9,938 nucleotides of DNA from Thermoplasmata archaeon (lineage in GTDB: Archaea > Thermoplasmatota > Thermoplasmata > Thermoplasmatales > Thermoplasmataceae), in the NCBI GenBank assembly GCA_021802365.1, contig JAKAAJ010000040.1:1-9938 (forward strand), read 5' to 3'. Positions within the stretch are counted from its first letter, which is position 1, and each line of letters opens with the position of its first letter. The translations under genes and the position numbers were made by a program. Shown one piece after another: positions 1 to 5,888 of this stretch. The notes under the pieces are model-generated. The model was given only the letters and a program-made list of their open reading frames with translations. It was not told the DNA's origin and ran no database searches.

Positions 1-183
1 ATATCGGGTGCCAGCTGAGACCTATTCATGATGCGGTGAAGGTGTTATCTCCGCTGGTCCTGATTATCACGGATCATTGGAATAATACAATTAGCTTTCA
101 TTAGTATTATCATGGTTCTCAAACTTAAAATTTTATTTATCGCAGCCAAAGTCTGAATTAATAACTATGATTTTTGAAACGTT

Positions 184-357
184 GTGTGGAATAGATACAT
201 TACAACCTTAGATGAATACATCGGATATGACCAGGTGAAAACTGATATTCTGAAAATAAAACCATTCTCAAGTATTGACAATTTAACTATGAAGACAACT
301 AATTACAAAGGAACAAGTACCGATACAATAAGCATACATAATATATCTTATACATGA
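184..357 (+). pseudogene. Possible remnant of a FkbM-like methyltransferase gene (speculative)
   Basis: This 57-codon stretch is open from a GTG at 184 to TGA at 355-357. The upstream frame is closed by a TGA at 175-177. The peptide contains TTLDEYIGYDQVKTDILKIK, which by eye resembles the 'TLDxyi...vDlLKIDvEG' segment of FkbM-family methyltransferases. The motif breaks off straight after the KI, where the family has an acidic residue and EG, and the rest of the peptide is not recognisable. No promoter or ribosome binding site fits it. It could equally be chance open frame in AT-rich DNA. If real it is a fragment, not a working gene. Confidence 0.12.
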
Positions 358-405
358 TTTTCTGTTCTTCCATTAAAAGCCCAGTTTTCCTAAACTTTAG
401 ATTTA

Positions 406-418
406 TAGGGTTACCCTA
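406..418. promoter_or_regulatory. 13-nt palindrome upstream of folP
   Basis: TAGGGTTACCCTA has two perfect 6-nt arms around a central T. A second complementary pair, CTTTAG at 395-400 and CTAAAG at 416-421, overlaps it. It lies about 30 nt upstream of the TATA-like box of the dihydropteroate synthase gene, where an archaeal regulator could bind. No known operator consensus is recognised. Confidence 0.3.
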
Positions 419-444
419 AAGGAAATTCTCTCAATTGTTAAAAA

Positions 445-453
445 TTAATTATA
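445..453 (+). promoter_or_regulatory. TATA-like box of folP
   Basis: TTAATTATA, preceded by an A-rich run, is the best archaeal TATA-like element before folP. It would place transcription start near 475-478, giving a very short leader before either candidate start codon (TTG 484 or ATG 493). A GTGAG at 474-478 is a weak match to the archaeal Shine-Dalgarno but would sit at the transcript start itself. Confidence 0.4.
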
Positions 454-483
454 GAATTGACCTACGCAACTACGTGAGAAAAT

Positions 484-1521
484 TTGGACATAATGCTCAG
501 AAATGATGAGTTTACGTTTCCGGATGGTACTACAGGATCCATTTTTGAACTGTTTTCTGAATCAAGAATTCCTGTATCAGAAGTAACTCCCGTTGAGAAA
601 ATATCAGCGGGGAAGAAAGAGTTATTCCTCTACAGGCTTGAACGGTCTGTTTTAATAAACCTTGGAATATTGGAATACCTAAATGCTCCGGAATCTGTAA
701 AAGATATTTACAGGATGGAATTAAATTCCAGGCAGGACACATTAAAAAGAACGGAAATTATGGCCATCGTTAACAGTACACCTGATTCTTTCTATGAAGG
801 CTCCAGATTTCTGCATAACATGAAAGGCCTGACTGAAATACTGGATCAGAAGCCTGACATAATAGATATCGGTGGGGAAAGTACAAGACCCGGCAGCACT
901 GAAGTCCACTATGAAGAAGAGATCAAAAGACTGAAACCACTGATAGAATATATCTCCGGGTCCTGTGATATACCAATATCGCTTGATACCCGGCACCCCG
1001 AGGTGCTTGAGAAATTTGTATCTGAAGTTGACATTATAAACGACATTTCAGGATTCAGATCGGATAGAATGATTTCTATCGCGGCAGAGAATGACCTTGA
1101 GTGTGTCCTTATGCACATGAAAGGTACACCTGAAAATATGAACCAGTTTACCTCATATTCTAACATTTTCCTTGAGATTTCTGAGTTCTTTATGGAAAGA
1201 ATAAATCAGATGCTTGAAAAAGGCGTCAGGAAAGGGAATATAATACTGGATCCCGGCATAGGTTTCTCCAAAACATATCAGCAGAACCTGCAGTTACTGA
1301 AGAATATTCGGAGATTTGATTTTGGCCTCAGGACTTTAGTCGGTGCCTCCAGGAAAAGTTTCATTGGAAGGATCACCGGTGAAAAGCCTGAAGGAAGACT
1401 TTCAGGATCATTGGCAGCGGCAGTGTGGTGCTCCATTAATGGTGTCAGCATCGTGAGAACCCATGACCCGGGAGAGACCAGAAAGGCACTTGACGTAGTT
1501 TCAGCGATTCGTGGTATATGA
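484..1521 (+). CDS. folP: Dihydropteroate synthase with N-terminal extension
   Basis: The enzyme condenses a pterin pyrophosphate with p-aminobenzoate to dihydropteroate in cytosolic folate synthesis. The TIM-barrel core starts near residue 89 and keeps the classical motifs: IVNSTPDSF with Asn97, GGESTRPGS with Thr134, SLDTR with Asp168, INDISG with Asn186, LDPGIGFSK with Asp256, GASRKSFIG with Ser289-Arg290-Lys291, and VRTHD with Arg325 and His327. By position these match the pterin- and sulfonamide/pABA-site residues known from bacterial enzymes, so it should be active. Residues 1-88 are extra; the core alone (about 257 residues) matches the usual family length. The start is uncertain: TTG 484 is used here, ATG 493 is close behind, and ATG 715 (residue 78) would give a normal-length protein. 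The long open frame upstream of 715 looks coding, so I keep the longer form. It ends 4 nt from the convergent Fur gene. Confidence 0.93.
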   Translation: MDIMLRNDEFTFPDGTTGSIFELFSESRIPVSEVTPVEKISAGKKELFLYRLERSVLINLGILEYLNAPESVKDIYRMELNSRQDTLKRTEIMAIVNSTPDSFYEGSRFLHNMKGLTEILDQKPDIIDIGGESTRPGSTEVHYEEEIKRLKPLIEYISGSCDIPISLDTRHPEVLEKFVSEVDIINDISGFRSDRMISIAAENDLECVLMHMKGTPENMNQFTSYSNIFLEISEFFMERINQMLEKGVRKGNIILDPGIGFSKTYQQNLQLLKNIRRFDFGLRTLVGASRKSFIGRITGEKPEGRLSGSLAAAVWCSINGVSIVRTHDPGETRKALDVVSAIRGI

Positions 1522-1525
1522 GTGC

Positions 1526-1933
1526 TCAATGGTTTTTACTGCATTTGGGGCATACTCCCCTGAGTATGTAACTGCTGTCTGAGATCTCGTAACCCTTCTC
1601 GGATACAGATGAGATCAGAGATGATGATTCTATATCAAGGTCAGTTATCTCACCGCAGACCTCACATAAAAAGTTAGCATGAGTTCCTGTATTTGTTTCG
1701 AACCAAGTTGCCCCTTTCAGTTCAAAAGACTTCAGAATTGATGATTTCTGAAGTGTCCTGAGAATGTTATAAACAGTTGCCATTGTTATTGTAGGCTCTA
1801 TTCTGTGAACCTCTGCATATACATCCTCTGCCCTGAAATGTCCCGGCGTCCTGGACATTATGTATTCAATAACCCTCAATCTCTGAGGAGTGACTTTGAA
1901 TCCGGAGGATCTAAGGGTCTGTACATAATCCAT
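1526..1933 (-). CDS. Fur/PerR-family metal-dependent transcriptional regulator
   Basis: This 135-residue protein has the full Fur layout: an N-terminal winged helix (VTPQRLRVIEYI near 14-25; ATVYNILRTL near 52-61, the recognition helix) and a C-terminal dimerisation domain. Four cysteines in two CxxC pairs (Cys90/Cys93 and Cys128/Cys131) should hold the structural zinc. Aligned by eye to Bacillus PerR, the regulatory metal site reads His32, Glu79, His85, Asn87 and Asp98, against His37, Asp85, His91, His93 and Asp104 in PerR, so two of five ligands differ. Whether it senses iron, manganese or peroxide cannot be told. The ATG at 1933 follows a GGAG at 1937-1940, and a TATA-like AGTTTATAGC lies on the minus strand at 1951-1960. 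It is divergent from the cobalamin-pathway gene and convergent with folP. Confidence 0.93.
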   Translation of the reverse strand: MDYVQTLRSSGFKVTPQRLRVIEYIMSRTPGHFRAEDVYAEVHRIEPTITMATVYNILRTLQKSSILKSFELKGATWFETNTGTHANFLCEVCGEITDLDIESSSLISSVSEKGYEISDSSYILRGVCPKCSKNH

Positions 1934-1950
1934 AAACTCCAGAAGTAATT

Positions 1951-1960
1951 GCTATAAACT
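1951..1960 (-). promoter_or_regulatory. TATA-like box of the Fur-family gene
   Basis: Read on the minus strand, AGTTTATAGC is centred about 23 nt before the ATG at 1933. That spacing would give an almost leaderless transcript, as at several other first genes in this window. Confidence 0.4.
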
Positions 1961-1975
1961 AATTAACCTTTGTAG

Positions 1976-2026
1976 TTGAATTGATCATTGCAGATAATTA
2001 AATTCTGATCGACGTGATCATTTAAA
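1976..2026. promoter_or_regulatory. Imperfect inverted repeat with TGATCA cores, candidate operator
   Basis: The left arm TTGAATTGATCA (1976-1987) and right arm TGATCATTTAAA (2015-2026) are inverted copies matching at 10 of 12 positions. The two TGATCA cores are 33 bp apart centre to centre, about three helical turns. A third TGATC lies at 2006-2010, and an AT-rich near-palindrome (CAGA...TCTG) fills the middle (1991-2007). The element sits in the divergent region between the Fur-family regulator and the cobyrinate amidase gene, a natural site for autoregulation or joint control. This is inference; I recognise no published consensus. Confidence 0.4.
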
Positions 2027-2033
2027 GGATTTT

Positions 2034-3392
2034 GTGAGCCCCAGTTCATTGTTTCAAATGAACCTTAAACTTACTATATTTTCATATATTGTTCTGGAAT
2101 CTTCTTATGATAGATTGAAAGTTTTTGGAATAACCGCACCTTCAACCGGTTCTGGAAAAACCACAGTGACAATGGCATTCCTGTCTGCGCTCAAGAACTC
2201 AGTTTCATGTAAAATCGGACCAGACTATATAGATCCTGGGCTTGAAAGTGCAGTCACTGGTTCCAGGACATACAACATTGACCGGTGGATAGAGGGAAAA
2301 ACCTATGAAAGAACTTTAGTCAATCTTGCTGCCAGATATGACTACGCCGTTGTTGAGGGCGTCATGGGACTTTATGACTCGGGATCTCCCATAGACCTGA
2401 GCACAAACTTCTACTTCCGCAAATTCAAAATTCCCTATGTTCTTGTTGTAGATTGCAGCAAAACTGCAGAATCGACCTATTATATATCAAAAGGTTTCCT
2501 TGGGAAACATTGTCTTGGTGTTGTTCTGAACAATTATGGCTCAGAAAAACATCTCAATATGGTTAGAGATGAGTTTGTCAAACATGGAATCAGGATAATT
2601 GGGTCAGTACCAAGAAATCCTGAGGTGGGAATAGAAAGCCGCCATCTCGGGCTCCTTACCGGTCTGGAAACACCAGATGTAAAGAAGAAAGCACAGGAGG
2701 TGGCAAGGTATCTTGACACCTCTTTTGTAAATGAGCTTCCTGAAATTTCAAACAATATAACTGCATCAGTTACTCCAGCTTCCTCTAAAAAAATAAATAT
2801 CTGGATAGCGTTTGACACCGCTTTCAATTTCTACTATGCTAGTTCTCTCGATTACCTGGAAAGGTATGGAAACATCCATTACTTTTCCCCGGTGAAAGGA
2901 GAATACCCTGAGAACCCTGATCTCGTCTATTTTGGAGGCGGCTATCCTGAACTGTTTGCAAGGGAACTCAGCGAAAACAGAAAATGCATTGAATCGGTCA
3001 GAGATCTTTCTGAATCCGGAATACCGGTAATTGCTGAGTGCGGAGGCCTCATGTACCTGGAGGGATCCATATCAACTGACAATGGAGATTACAGGATGGC
3101 AGGAATATTCCCAGGTAAAGTTGTCATGAACAAGAAATTAACACTCAGCTACACAAGAATGATAGCAGAAAACGATTCAGTAATGTTCCGCAGGGGAGAG
3201 ACGGTATACGGCCACGAATATCACTACAGCACAACTGATGACCCGTCTCAGAAATTTCTTAAAAATCTTTACGGAAGAGGAATTGATGGCGTCCACGATG
3301 GCCTTTCACTTAAAAATACTCAGGCAACATATTCACACTTCTCACTTCAGAGATACGGCAAGAGGCTCTTAAAGAAGGCGATGAAACACTAA
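2034..3392 (+). CDS. cbiA: Cobyrinate a,c-diamide synthase (CobB/CbiA family)
   Basis: It should amidate the a and c carboxylates of cobyrinate using glutamine and ATP, a cytosolic step of cobalamin synthesis. The N-terminal ATP-binding domain shows the P-loop APSTGSGKTT (35-44), KIGPDYIDPG (60-69) and VVEGVMGLYD (106-115), then a GSxPRxP...SRHLGL stretch. The C-terminal class I-type glutamine amidotransferase domain has FGGGYPE, AECGGLMYL with the probable nucleophile Cys336, GHEYHYS, and YSHFS with His435. All are family signatures. The methanogen relative CfbB acts on Ni-sirohydrochlorin; cobalamin is likelier here because nothing else suggests methanogenesis. The first 28 residues of the GTG 2034 form match nothing. 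A TTG at 2115 gives MKVFGITAPSTGSGKT, a normal family start, and has a TATA-like box about 27 nt upstream, so it is probably the true start. No other cobalamin gene is in the window. Confidence 0.9.
   Translation: MSPSSLFQMNLKLTIFSYIVLESSYDRLKVFGITAPSTGSGKTTVTMAFLSALKNSVSCKIGPDYIDPGLESAVTGSRTYNIDRWIEGKTYERTLVNLAARYDYAVVEGVMGLYDSGSPIDLSTNFYFRKFKIPYVLVVDCSKTAESTYYISKGFLGKHCLGVVLNNYGSEKHLNMVRDEFVKHGIRIIGSVPRNPEVGIESRHLGLLTGLETPDVKKKAQEVARYLDTSFVNELPEISNNITASVTPASSKKINIWIAFDTAFNFYYASSLDYLERYGNIHYFSPVKGEYPENPDLVYFGGGYPELFARELSENRKCIESVRDLSESGIPVIAECGGLMYLEGSISTDNGDYRMAGIFPGKVVMNKKLTLSYTRMIAENDSVMFRRGETVYGHEYHYSTTDDPSQKFLKNLYGRGIDGVHDGLSLKNTQATYSHFSLQRYGKRLLKKAMKH
2083..2090 (+). promoter_or_regulatory. 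TATA-like box supporting a TTG start at 2115
   Basis: CATATATT lies about 27 nt before TTG 2115, the archaeal distance for a leaderless transcript. It falls inside the longer open frame, which argues that codons from 2034 to 2114 are promoter and not protein. Confidence 0.4.
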
Positions 3393-3724
3393 AACTGCTT
3401 TTTACCATATTCCAGTGTTACTATCTGGACAAACTTTCTTGATTCGAATATTATTTCTGTTACTGGAATTCTCAGCCTATAGATGAAATAAGACCTTCCT
3501 CTGGATATTCCCTTGATAATCCTCATTCTTTCAACAAACCCATTGTATAAAAGAGGCTTCATGGCAGAGATTGCCCTTGCGTTTGTGATTCTTAACCCTG
3601 TGGTTATATCTGCCATGCTTGATTCTGGAAAAGATTCCAGAAAGAGAATAATTCTTGACTGGTTAAGAGTGAACCCTTCATTCTTCAATCGTTGGATTGT
3701 CCCATTTGACGAGTCTAGATTCAC
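3389..3724 (-). CDS. Small winged-helix DNA-binding protein, function unknown
   Basis: This 111-residue protein looks like a MarR/TrmB-type winged helix. The segment LNQSRIILFLESFPESSMADITTGLRITNARAISAMKPL (about 20-58) gives a helix followed by helix-turn-helix, and NGFVERMRIIKGISRGRSYFIYRL (about 61-84) is the beta wing with basic residues. The C-terminal tail (about 85-111) could be a short dimerisation helix. No ligand-binding domain or cysteine is present. The start is GTG 3724, with a TATA-like AT-rich box about 24 nt upstream on the minus strand and no Shine-Dalgarno, so probably leaderless. It is divergent from hisS and its last codons overlap the stop of the cobyrinate amidase gene. 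Target genes are unknown; two inverted repeats in its upstream region are candidates for autoregulation. Confidence 0.75.
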   Translation of the reverse strand: MNLDSSNGTIQRLKNEGFTLNQSRIILFLESFPESSMADITTGLRITNARAISAMKPLLYNGFVERMRIIKGISRGRSYFIYRLRIPVTEIIFESRKFVQIVTLEYGKKQF

Positions 3725-3741
3725 AACAAAATATATGCTTC

Positions 3742-3754
3742 AAAATATTTAAAC
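3742..3754 (-). promoter_or_regulatory. TATA-like box of the winged-helix gene
   Basis: On the minus strand GTTTAAATATTTT lies about 24 nt before the GTG at 3724, consistent with leaderless transcription of this gene. Confidence 0.45.
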
Positions 3755-3759
3755 ATGTC

Positions 3760-3782
3760 GTAGCCCAACCTATCGGGTCTAC
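3760..3782. promoter_or_regulatory. Inverted repeat GTAGCCC / GGGTCTAC, candidate operator
   Basis: GTAGCCC (3760-3766) pairs with GGG-T-CTAC (3775-3782) with a single bulged T and an 8-nt loop. It lies directly upstream of the TATA-like box of the winged-helix gene, where a repressor or activator could act. It is also possible as an RNA hairpin but no transcript is evident. Confidence 0.3.
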
Positions 3783-3819
3783 AAAACAAGGCAATCAGTG
3801 AATGTACGGTGCTTAAAAA

Positions 3820-3837
3820 ACAGTTCCGCTGAACTGT
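3820..3837. promoter_or_regulatory. Perfect 7-bp inverted repeat between the winged-helix gene and hisS
   Basis: ACAGTTC-CGCT-GAACTGT is a perfect inverted repeat with a 4-nt centre. Outer complementary GCTT (3811-3814) and AAGC (3844-3847) could lengthen it as an interrupted stem. It lies about 25 nt upstream of the hisS TATA-like box and about 95 nt upstream of the divergent winged-helix start. It may be an operator for either gene, or a hairpin in an untranslated or small RNA. Confidence 0.35.
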
Positions 3838-3861
3838 GTCTAAAAGCAAAATGAATTATTG

Positions 3862-3870
3862 ATATATAAA
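3862..3870 (+). promoter_or_regulatory. TATA-like box of hisS
   Basis: ATATATAAA is a strong archaeal TATA match centred about 32 nt before GTG 3898. It predicts a transcript start near 3892 and a leader of a few nucleotides. Confidence 0.55.
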
Positions 3871-3897
3871 ATATGGAACTGATAATCAACATCAGGG

Positions 3898-5229
3898 GTG
3901 TCAGGAAAATTGAAATATGAAAGACTCAGAGGTTTCAGAGACCTTTATCCTGAAGACATGGAACCAAAGGACAGATTTTTCGAGAACGCAAAGAAGGTGG
4001 CAAGAAGTTTCGGGTACTCTATGATTGACTATCCCAGCCTGGAATCAATTGAACTTTATCTTGATAAATCAGGAGAGGAACTCCTTGGCCAGACATTTTC
4101 TTTCACTGATAAGGGTGGAAGGAACGTTACACTCCTGCCAGAGGCCACTCCCTCTGTTATGCGTATGCTGACTTCAAGAAAGGACCTTCCAAGACCAGTG
4201 AGATGGTTCGGCATCCCAAAAATATGGAGGTATGAGGAGCCACAATCCGGAAGAGTCCGGGAACACTTCCAGTTCAATGCCGATCTGTTTGGGCCCGACA
4301 GCCCGGCAGCAGACGCCGAGATTATAACTCTTGCTTCGGATATCCTTGATTCTTGTGGTCTAAATGGGAAGTTCCACATTAAGTTGAACAACAGGAAACT
4401 TATGGATTCCATTCTTGAAGCCATCAATGTTGATAACATACCCAAAGCATTCTCCATCATAGACAGGTTTCACAAAATTGATGTGGAAGAGTTTCGGAGG
4501 TCTTTTCTCTCTGTAGCGGGAAACGAAGGAAATGTGGATAAGGTTCTTGATCTTGTGAGAGAGAAAGGGCCGGCAGAGCAAATATGCCTGAAAATCGAAG
4601 AAGCCTTTGCAGATAATGGTAATATCAGTGAAACTATAGAGCGTTTAAAACAGACTTCGGCCCTTATCAGGGAATACACAGGCAATGAGCCCTACATTGA
4701 TCTTTCTGTTGTTAGAGGATTGTCTTATTACACGGGAACCGTCTTTGAATTCTCGGATGCTGAGGGCCAGTTCCGGTCCATTCTTGGAGGCGGAAGATAT
4801 GACAGTCTTGCAGGAAACATATCAGGAACTGACATCCCTGCTGTGGGATTCGGTATGGGTGATGTTGTAGTTGAACTCATGATGAAGAAATACGGAAAAT
4901 GGAATGCCTCTGAAAATATTATGAAAGCTTATCTGGTTTCCACATCACCGGCTGGAACACATATATGCTTGAAAGTGGCAAAATCGCTCAGGGAGAATGG
5001 CATAGTTGCGATTTCCGACCTTAGCGGAAGGAGCATAAGCAACCAGATGAAGAATGCCTCATCATCTGGAGCTAGCATCGCCTTCATTGCAGGAGACAGG
5101 GAAAAGGAGAGCCATTCCGTTACTGTAAAAGACATGCAAACTGGCTCCCAGACATCTGTGAAGCTAGAGTCTCTAGAGTCATTTGTTTTTTCAAAGATCC
5201 AAGAATTCAGGCAAAGGATTAGCACGTAA
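3898..5229 (+). CDS. hisS: Histidyl-tRNA synthetase
   Basis: This class II synthetase charges tRNA-His with histidine. Its 443 residues fit the family. RGFRDLYPED near residue 11 is the usual N-terminal signature. Motif 2 runs from LLPEATPSVMR (79-89) to IWRYEEPQSGR and HFQFNADLFG; the histidine-specific loop is VVRGLSYYTGTVFE (Arg273); GGGRYDSL (297-304) and PAVGFGMG form motif 3. About 100 C-terminal residues form the anticodon-binding domain. Against E. coli, RPEGT reads LPEAT, the motif-2 Glu of QLGCE is Asp, and RGLDYY is RGLSYY; from memory the Thermoplasma enzyme shares these, so they look like lineage traits and not damage. GTG 3898 is preferred because of the TATA spacing; TTG 3910 with the GGGGTG at 3895-3900 as binding site is an alternative and would remove only four residues. 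Confidence 0.96.
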   Translation: MSGKLKYERLRGFRDLYPEDMEPKDRFFENAKKVARSFGYSMIDYPSLESIELYLDKSGEELLGQTFSFTDKGGRNVTLLPEATPSVMRMLTSRKDLPRPVRWFGIPKIWRYEEPQSGRVREHFQFNADLFGPDSPAADAEIITLASDILDSCGLNGKFHIKLNNRKLMDSILEAINVDNIPKAFSIIDRFHKIDVEEFRRSFLSVAGNEGNVDKVLDLVREKGPAEQICLKIEEAFADNGNISETIERLKQTSALIREYTGNEPYIDLSVVRGLSYYTGTVFEFSDAEGQFRSILGGGRYDSLAGNISGTDIPAVGFGMGDVVVELMMKKYGKWNASENIMKAYLVSTSPAGTHICLKVAKSLRENGIVAISDLSGRSISNQMKNASSSGASIAFIAGDREKESHSVTVKDMQTGSQTSVKLESLESFVFSKIQEFRQRIST

Positions 5230-5253
5230 ATATTAGAAAGATTCTTAAACTCC

Positions 5254-5260
5254 TTATATT
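5254..5260 (+). promoter_or_regulatory. TATA-like box of the Lrp-domain gene
   Basis: TTATATT is centred about 27 nt before TTG 5284, in the 54-nt gap after hisS. It suggests that the Lrp-domain and membrane-protein genes have their own promoter. A GTGAT at 5273-5277 is a weak Shine-Dalgarno match. Confidence 0.4.
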
Positions 5261-5283
5261 TCACATACAGTAGTGATCTAGGT

Positions 5284-5517
5284 TTGTCAGTGGCATTTGT
5301 TCTGGTCAGCACAGTACCCGGAAAGGAGCATGAGGTCTATAACAGGATTTCCAAGCTTGAATACGTTGTGGAGATTCATCCGCTTTTTGGGGAATATGAT
5401 CTTATTGTGAAAATAGATGCCAAAGATTTTAGCGAACTTGGTAAGGTTGTTGTTGAGAAGATAAGGACCATAGAGGGAGTCATAGACACCAAGACACTAA
5501 CAGGAATCAAACTTTAA
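5284..5517 (+). CDS. Stand-alone Lrp/AsnC effector-binding (RAM) domain protein
   Basis: The 77-residue product is one complete RAM domain and nothing else: VAFVLVSTVPGKEHEVYNRI (strand 1 and helix 1), then VVEIHPLFGEYDLIVKID with the characteristic GxYDLIVK turn, and a second helix ending in IEGVIDTKTLTGIKL. In full-length Lrp/AsnC regulators this domain binds amino acids at dimer interfaces and drives oligomerisation. Here the N-terminal helix-turn-helix is absent, and nothing in the upstream 54 nt could encode it, so the protein cannot bind DNA by itself. It may sense a small molecule or join mixed oligomers with full-length Lrp proteins. Start TTG 5284 fits the promoter spacing; GTG 5290 is possible. 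It is followed after 11 nt by a small membrane protein gene, probably on the same transcript. Confidence 0.85.
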   Translation: MSVAFVLVSTVPGKEHEVYNRISKLEYVVEIHPLFGEYDLIVKIDAKDFSELGKVVVEKIRTIEGVIDTKTLTGIKL

Positions 5518-5528
5518 GAGTTGGAAAC

Positions 5529-5846
5529 ATGATTACGGCAGCATATGATCCTTGGAACTGGCAGGTGTTTTTGTTTGTAGTGCTGGGTATTCTCGCCCTG
5601 GCTCTTTTCATTCTGGGTATTCTGACTTCCTACTTCGGAAGTGGAAAGAGCAGACTGGTAGGAGTTTCGCTTCTTGTGGTTGGAATTGTTATCGGTCTGA
5701 TCATATACCTGGTAACACACTTATATATGCCTGGAGTTGGCTTGCTGGATAACGTTATAATTGGTGCAATATTCTACATTGTTGCAACAATTATAGGCGC
5801 AGCAATTGGCCTACTTATTTTCCTTGGGGCGATAATGAAAACCTGA
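5529..5846 (+). CDS. Small three-TM membrane protein, unknown function
   Basis: I do not recognise this 105-residue protein. Three hydrophobic segments are clear: about 12-36, 43-63 and 76-103. They are rich in Gly, Ile, Leu and Val, with GxxxG-like spacings that often mark helix packing. The only charged residues in loops are Asp7, Lys40/Arg42 and Asp74, plus Lys104 near the end. By the positive-inside rule this predicts the N terminus outside and the C terminus in the cytoplasm. There is no signal peptide, cysteine or catalytic motif. It starts 11 nt after the Lrp-domain gene without a good GGTGA, which points to translation linked to the upstream gene. A role in transport or envelope cannot be argued from the sequence. 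Confidence 0.75.
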   Translation: MITAAYDPWNWQVFLFVVLGILALALFILGILTSYFGSGKSRLVGVSLLVVGIVIGLIIYLVTHLYMPGVGLLDNVIIGAIFYIVATIIGAAIGLLIFLGAIMKT

Positions 5847-5860
5847 GGAGTACAAAATAT

Positions 5861-5870
5861 TCAATATTTA
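5861..5870 (+). promoter_or_regulatory. TATA-like box of guaA subunit B
   Basis: TCAATATTTA lies about 23 nt before ATG 5889, in the 42-nt gap after the membrane protein gene. No Shine-Dalgarno precedes the ATG, so a leaderless transcript is likely. Confidence 0.4.
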
Positions 5871-5888
5871 TTCACCATTACCTTTTGA

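Larger units (their letters stand above)
1..483. other. Gene-poor AT-rich region, possible decayed coding remnants
   Basis: No convincing gene is visible on either strand. Frame 3 of the plus strand stays open from the left edge to a stop at 102-104 and could be the last 33 codons of a gene or debris. I do not recognise the peptide, and the stretch is visibly richer in G+C than what follows. From about 105 the DNA is AT-rich and broken by stops in every frame. The longest open stretch is 184-357, described separately. The right end (about 395-480) carries a palindrome and a TATA-like box that probably belong to the promoter of the dihydropteroate synthase gene. I saw no tRNA, no insertion-sequence ends and no repeat array. 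Confidence 0.5.

Noticed and set aside
1..483. Insertion sequence or CRISPR repeats in the gene-poor left region
   Set aside because: No terminal inverted repeats, no transposase motif and no regularly spaced repeats could be found.
3513..3752. 79-codon plus-strand frame opposite the winged-helix gene
   Set aside because: The minus-strand frame has a helix-turn-helix and wing pattern and a correctly placed TATA-like box; the plus frame has neither a recognisable domain nor a promoter.
3755..3850. A tRNA or box C/D RNA in the gap before hisS
   Set aside because: The hairpins do not form a cloverleaf with a T-loop or a CCA-ready end, and no C box (RTGATGA) with D box (CTGA) in the right order and spacing is present.
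4056..4460. 134-codon open frame on the minus strand
   Set aside because: Antisense to the motif 2 region of hisS, with composition typical of a reverse shadow frame.
4929..5312. 127-codon minus-strand frame over the hisS end
   Set aside because: Covers the anticodon-binding domain of hisS on the opposite strand; no motif or start signal.
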